From: Dysgonamonadaceae bacterium | GTDB taxonomy: Bacteria > Bacteroidota > Bacteroidia > Bacteroidales > Azobacteroidaceae | DNA length: 7,768 nucleotides | Direction of reading: 5' to 3' | Assembly (NCBI GenBank): GCA_031276105.1 | Contig: JAISNS010000027.1 | Span: forward strand, 1-7,768 | Shown: positions 5,693-7,768 of the stretch, one piece after another | Position numbering within the stretch: position 1 is the first letter of the stretch | Layout: the number at the start of each line of letters is the position of its first letter | Notes under the pieces: model-generated | The model's input: the letters and a program-made list of their open reading frames with translations, nothing else | The model's database searches: none | Told to the model about the DNA's origin: nothing | Program-made: the position numbers and the translations under genes

Positions 5693-7417
5693 TTATTCGG
5701 ACGCAACGCAACGCACGGAGAAGCCGTGCGTCCGGTGACTGGAGAGCATCTGCCGCTCGCCGGTGGAGAATCTGGAGAATTCCAGATACCATGCATAGAC
5801 GCCTTCGGCGCTACGACTCCAATAGTGACCGTAGTCGCCTCGATGCTCCAATGCACCACTGGAATGGTATCTGTAGCCAGTGGAGGGAAGATAAAGGTAA
5901 GCGCCAATCTGCATAATATTATCAAATATAGCGGGATCGTTACTCCAGCTTGAAGATGTATGCCAGTAAAGATTATTATATGTACTTCCCATATCCGTAT
6001 TATCTGCATTCTTGTTTACAACAGCAGACCACTCGGCACGAGTAGGCAATTGCCAGCCTGCGGGACAGGGATTATTTTCAACTTTCCATAAGTTATTACC
6101 GTCCGCGTCTTTCTGAGAGGTGTCATCTTCACTTGAATTCTGAAAATTAGGGTACTGGCTCTCTTCTGGAGCATAGATAGCAGTCCAGCCTTGAGCCGCA
6201 TTATTAGTACCGGTATTCGCCAAAGACGCCGTTTTTGCCCCCCAGCGATACCAGTCGCCATGATAGATATAAGCATCTGCACCGGATAATTCATTACCGG
6301 TAAGAATATCTCTGCCTCCCAAATTATGGCACTGGAAGGTTAACCACTCGGAAGAACTTTTTCTGGCAGGGCAGCCGCACAGTCCGTCCTGAACAAAAAT
6401 TTCCATATCAGCCAACTTGGAATTGTTATATTTATCCATATAACTCGCCAGCAACTTTACAGAATAAGCGTTGCCTATTACCAAATTTTCCACATTATCC
6501 TTAAAAATAACCGTAAATGTTTCATAGCCGGCGGTTGATTTGTTAGTATTGGCAGGTTGGGAGATACTTTTTATCAGGTTGCCGTTATCCTCCAAAAGCG
6601 AAATAACCAGATTTGTGTAAGCTTCGTGGTAAAACCGGTAAGTTCGCGTTCGATTGGCAGCAACGCCCAAATTGGTAAAAGTAGCAATGCGGGCAGGAGC
6701 AGTTGTTGTTGCACGGGTATCGTAAGTAGTGCTCTTGTTTATATCGTAACAAGGCTTGCCAGTCAGATAATAACCGGAAGTCTTCATCGTTTCAGTAATA
6801 ACGCCGCCGGCAAGAACCGTCGTTTCTGTGCTTGCAGCGTCGGTTGAATATGAATTATGCACTGTAACGGTTACTTTATAAACGCCGGCAGAAGGAAATT
6901 TGATGGAAGCCGTTGCGCCGGATGTACTTACAACAGTTGCTGAAGGCGCCGACCAGACGTATGTTTCGCCTTCGGCGCAACGGGCGCTCGCGTTACTCGA
7001 AACCGTAAAAGTAACCGGTGTATTCACAGCCGGCGTATTGGAGGAAGCCGTCAGTGTCAACGTTAAATTTTCGGCGCCCAAGCAATTATCCTCAACCGGC
7101 GTCCAGTTAACGCCATTCCAAACGTAAATGCCTGCCGGAGGACTTTTCACGCCGGTATTGTACACCAGCGCACCGGTGAATCCGGTTTTCACCGCGTCCA
7201 TGTTGCCGGGAGTTGGAGTCATGCCGGGAAATGTGGCCGGAATCGTGTGGAAATTATCCAAATCCACGGACGAAAGCACCAGACCGCCTTTAACGGCCTT
7301 ATTCAAATCCAAAATCGTACCTGGCGAAGGCTCGACTAATTCGCCGATAGATACCTGAGCGAGCAGGTTGGCGCTTAAAAGAAGCGCTGCTGATACTACT
7401 AAAATTCTTTTTTTCAT
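5693..7417 (-). CDS. Secreted PKD-like and FISUMP-domain protein
   Basis: A 574-residue exported protein of unknown substrate. Residues 1-21 form a signal peptide (MKKR, then a hydrophobic core, cleavage likely near LLAQ). Residues 22-108 are a Bacteroidota-type N-terminal module (VSIGELVEPSPGTILDLNKA through GALVYNTG and PAGIYVWNGVNWTPV). Residues about 115-202 look like a PKD-type beta-sandwich (TLTASSNTPAVNTPVTFTV, YVWSAP, FPSAGVYKVTVTV). Residues 205-345 are an unrecognised Thr/Asn-rich segment. From about 347 the FISUMP domain begins: a CGC motif, WLTFQCHNLGG, HGDWYRWGA, NPCPAGWQLPTRAEW (449-463), YLYLPSTGYR, HYWSRS and the terminal HGFSVRCV. FISUMP domains have a C-type-lectin/formylglycine-enzyme-like fold and are thought to mediate surface binding; function here is inferred. 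No LPXTG, por-type C-terminal sorting domain or lipobox is seen, so surface attachment is unclear. The last ~190 bp are far more GC-rich than the middle. Upstream DNA is AT-rich without an exact TAnnTTTG. Confidence 0.9.
   Translation of the reverse strand: MKKRILVVSAALLLSANLLAQVSIGELVEPSPGTILDLNKAVKGGLVLSSVDLDNFHTIPATFPGMTPTPGNMDAVKTGFTGALVYNTGVKSPPAGIYVWNGVNWTPVEDNCLGAENLTLTLTASSNTPAVNTPVTFTVSSNASARCAEGETYVWSAPSATVVSTSGATASIKFPSAGVYKVTVTVHNSYSTDAASTETTVLAGGVITETMKTSGYYLTGKPCYDINKSTTYDTRATTTAPARIATFTNLGVAANRTRTYRFYHEAYTNLVISLLEDNGNLIKSISQPANTNKSTAGYETFTVIFKDNVENLVIGNAYSVKLLASYMDKYNNSKLADMEIFVQDGLCGCPARKSSSEWLTFQCHNLGGRDILTGNELSGADAYIYHGDWYRWGAKTASLANTGTNNAAQGWTAIYAPEESQYPNFQNSSEDDTSQKDADGNNLWKVENNPCPAGWQLPTRAEWSAVVNKNADNTDMGSTYNNLYWHTSSSWSNDPAIFDNIMQIGAYLYLPSTGYRYHSSGALEHRGDYGHYWSRSAEGVYAWYLEFSRFSTGERQMLSSHRTHGFSVRCVASE
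5701..5715. repeat. Three tandem copies of the pentamer ACGCA inside the FISUMP gene's 3' end
   Basis: ACGCA is repeated at 5701-5705, 5706-5710 and 5711-5715 within the codons for the C-terminal residues around RCVAS. Because the unit is five bases, a copy-number change would shift the frame just before the stop codon. A separate 9-bp near-duplication lies nearby: TGGAGAATC at 5764-5772 and TGGAGAATT at 5773-5781, encoding the Phe-Ser repeat at residues 547-551. Confidence 0.7.
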
Positions 7418-7463
7418 TGTAATTGTTGTTTTATAATTTATAATACTTATTTCCTAAAAGGGT
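7418..7463 (-). promoter_or_regulatory. AT-rich leader and probable promoter region of the FISUMP gene
   Basis: Between the palindrome array and the ATG at 7417 are about 46 bp of AT-rich DNA. On the minus strand they read TATTATAAATTATAAAACA and then CAACAATTACA before the start. No exact TAnnTTTG element is present, so either the promoter is non-canonical or it lies within or beyond the palindrome array. In the latter case the repeats would form part of the mRNA leader. Confidence 0.35.
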
Positions 7464-7464
7464 G

Positions 7465-7477
7465 ACGCCTCCGGCGT
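7465..7477. repeat. Short palindrome ACGCC-TCC-GGCGT
   Basis: A perfect 5-bp stem (7465-7469 with 7473-7477) and a 3-nt loop at the FISUMP-proximal end of the array. Its arms share the core ACGCC/GGCGT with the first hairpin of unit A (7534-7549), suggesting they are variants of one hairpin module. Confidence 0.6.
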
Positions 7478-7500
7478 TCATAGGGGAAGAGGCTGCGTTT

Positions 7501-7522
7501 ACCCCCGGATAAATCCGGGGGT
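7501..7522. repeat. Perfect 10-bp palindrome with 2-nt loop
   Basis: ACCCCCGGAT at 7501-7510 pairs perfectly with ATCCGGGGGT at 7513-7522 around AA. This is the strongest single hairpin in the array. No T-run follows on either strand, so it is not a standard intrinsic terminator. Confidence 0.85.
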
Positions 7523-7533
7523 TATTCACCGGG

Positions 7534-7577
7534 TACGCCTGCCGGCGTATTAATAAAGTGTCGCCCCTGCGGGGCTT
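7534..7577 (+). repeat. Two-hairpin repeat, unit A
   Basis: First hairpin TACGCC-TGCC-GGCGTA (7534-7549), linker TAATAAAGTGTC, second hairpin GCCCC-TGC-GGGGC (7563-7575), then TT. The 28-bp core 7550-7577 is an exact inverted copy of 7678-7705 in unit C and differs at two positions from 7622-7649 in unit B. Confidence 0.85.
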
Positions 7578-7601
7578 GGCGCTGGTAGAGGCTTGTTGTA
7601 G

Positions 7602-7649
7602 CCGGAAGCTAAAGCATCCGGTTAATAGAGTGTTGCCCCTGCGGGGCTT
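7602..7649 (+). repeat. Two-hairpin repeat, unit B
   Basis: First hairpin CCGGAAGCTAAAGCATCCGG (7602-7621; one A-A mismatch), linker TTAATAGAGTGTT, second hairpin GCCCC-TGC-GGGGC (7635-7647), then TT. It is in direct orientation to unit A with cores 72 bp apart, and differs from unit A at two linker bases. The first hairpin is different in sequence from that of unit A but occupies the same place. Confidence 0.85.
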
Positions 7650-7677
7650 GCCCTGCCACGACTGCCTGTTGCCTGTG

Positions 7678-7725
7678 AAGCCCCGCAGGGGCGACACTTT
7701 ATTAACCGCGCGCTTTAGCGTGCGG
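7678..7725 (-). repeat. Two-hairpin repeat, unit C (inverted)
   Basis: On the minus strand: first hairpin CCGCACGCTAAAGCGCGCGG (7725-7706), linker TTAATAAAGTGTC, second hairpin GCCCC-TGC-GGGGC (7692-7680), then TT. Its first hairpin keeps the GCTAAAGC centre of unit B while its outer arm differs, with pair 4-17 changed from G-C to C-G. Confidence 0.85.
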
Positions 7726-7749
7726 TGGCGATCGCTATCAGGCCAAGCC

Positions 7750-7768
7750 AAGTCCCGCAGGGACGACA
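7750..7768 (-). repeat. Two-hairpin repeat, unit D (partial, cut by window edge)
   Basis: The minus strand reads TGTCGTCCCTGCGGGACTT, matching the linker end and second hairpin of units A-C. The stem differs by a coupled change: the C-G pair next to the closing base pair has become T-A, so the hairpin is preserved. The remainder of the unit would lie beyond the window. Confidence 0.7.

Larger units (their letters stand above)
7464..7768. repeat. Palindromic intergenic repeat array
   Basis: This ~300-bp region, continuing to the window edge, is packed with at least eight short hairpins and contains no gene that I believe. From left to right: a small stem at 7465-7477, a perfect 10-bp stem at 7501-7522, repeat unit A (7534-7577), unit B (7602-7649), unit C in reverse orientation (7678-7725) and a partial unit D in reverse (7750-7768). 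The A and C 28-bp cores are identical and inverted. An open frame of 106 codons on the minus strand (7751-7431) reads through the array, but it repeats KPRRGNTLL/KPRRGDTLL simply because the DNA repeats. REP/BIME-like or MITE-like intergenic palindromes are the nearest known category. Confidence 0.85.

Noticed and set aside
5638..7358. Plus-strand and alternate-frame open frames overlapping the FISUMP gene
   Set aside because: They are shadows of the FISUMP reading frame, which has a signal peptide and clear domains.
7728..7735. GCGATCGC palindrome (HIP1-like, typical of cyanobacteria)
   Set aside because: A single 8-bp occurrence in a Bacteroidota-like window is best taken as chance.
7431..7751. 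106-codon minus-strand open frame ahead of the FISUMP gene
   Set aside because: It runs straight through the palindromic repeats and its repeated peptide (KPRRGNTLL/KPRRGDTLL) mirrors the DNA repeats. No domain, no plausible start context; treated as spurious.
7464..7768. CRISPR array
   Set aside because: The repeats occur in both orientations, are self-complementary along most of their length, and have irregular spacing, unlike CRISPR direct repeats and spacers; no cas genes are present.

Overview
The window looks like a chromosomal piece of a Bacteroidota genome, most likely order Bacteroidales. Three things point there. SecA is about 1,120 residues long and carries the N-terminal and PPXD-region insertions typical of that phylum. 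Two promoters have the Bacteroidota -7 element (TAnnTTTG, here TATCTTTG both times) and starts lack strong Shine-Dalgarno sequences. A secreted protein ends in a FISUMP (Fibrobacter succinogenes major paralogous) domain. Species and habitat cannot be read from the sequence; the mobile-element debris and intergenic palindromes suggest an uncultured host-associated lineage, which is only inference.

Layout. Positions 1-554 (minus) hold the N-terminal 184 codons of a DDE transposase of ISNCY type, cut by the window edge. Positions 703-1278 (plus) are the C-terminal remnant of a second, unrelated large transposase; the two together look like nested or adjacent insertion debris upstream of secA. 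Positions 1279-1469 carry the secA promoter and leader. Positions 1470-4835 (plus) are a complete secA, the preprotein translocase motor ATPase. Directly abutting it tail to tail (stop codons TAA|TTA, no bases between) is a NarL/LuxR-type response regulator on the minus strand, 5507-4836, with its own promoter at 5561-5554. Upstream of that promoter lie four perfect 7-bp repeats and then a 19-bp perfect inverted repeat. The latter also sits 21 bp past the stop codon of a 574-residue secreted FISUMP-domain protein (minus, 7417-5693). Upstream of that gene, 7464-7768 is a dense array of palindromic repeats.

How the genes relate. SecA is housekeeping and would drive export of the signal-peptide-bearing FISUMP protein as it does for other secreted proteins. 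The response regulator is an orphan here (no kinase in view). A regulatory link between it and the FISUMP gene is possible but unproven.

Most worth following. (1) The 7464-7768 array is a two-hairpin repeat unit present in three or four copies, with compensatory base changes between copies, so structure appears to be conserved. (2) The last ~190 bp of the FISUMP gene are much more GC-rich than the preceding part, encode the variable face of a C-type-lectin-like domain, and are followed by a long inverted repeat. This layout is compatible with a diversified 3' cassette, by paralogue exchange or a diversity-generating retroelement. No reverse transcriptase or template repeat is visible in the window, so this is a hypothesis only.
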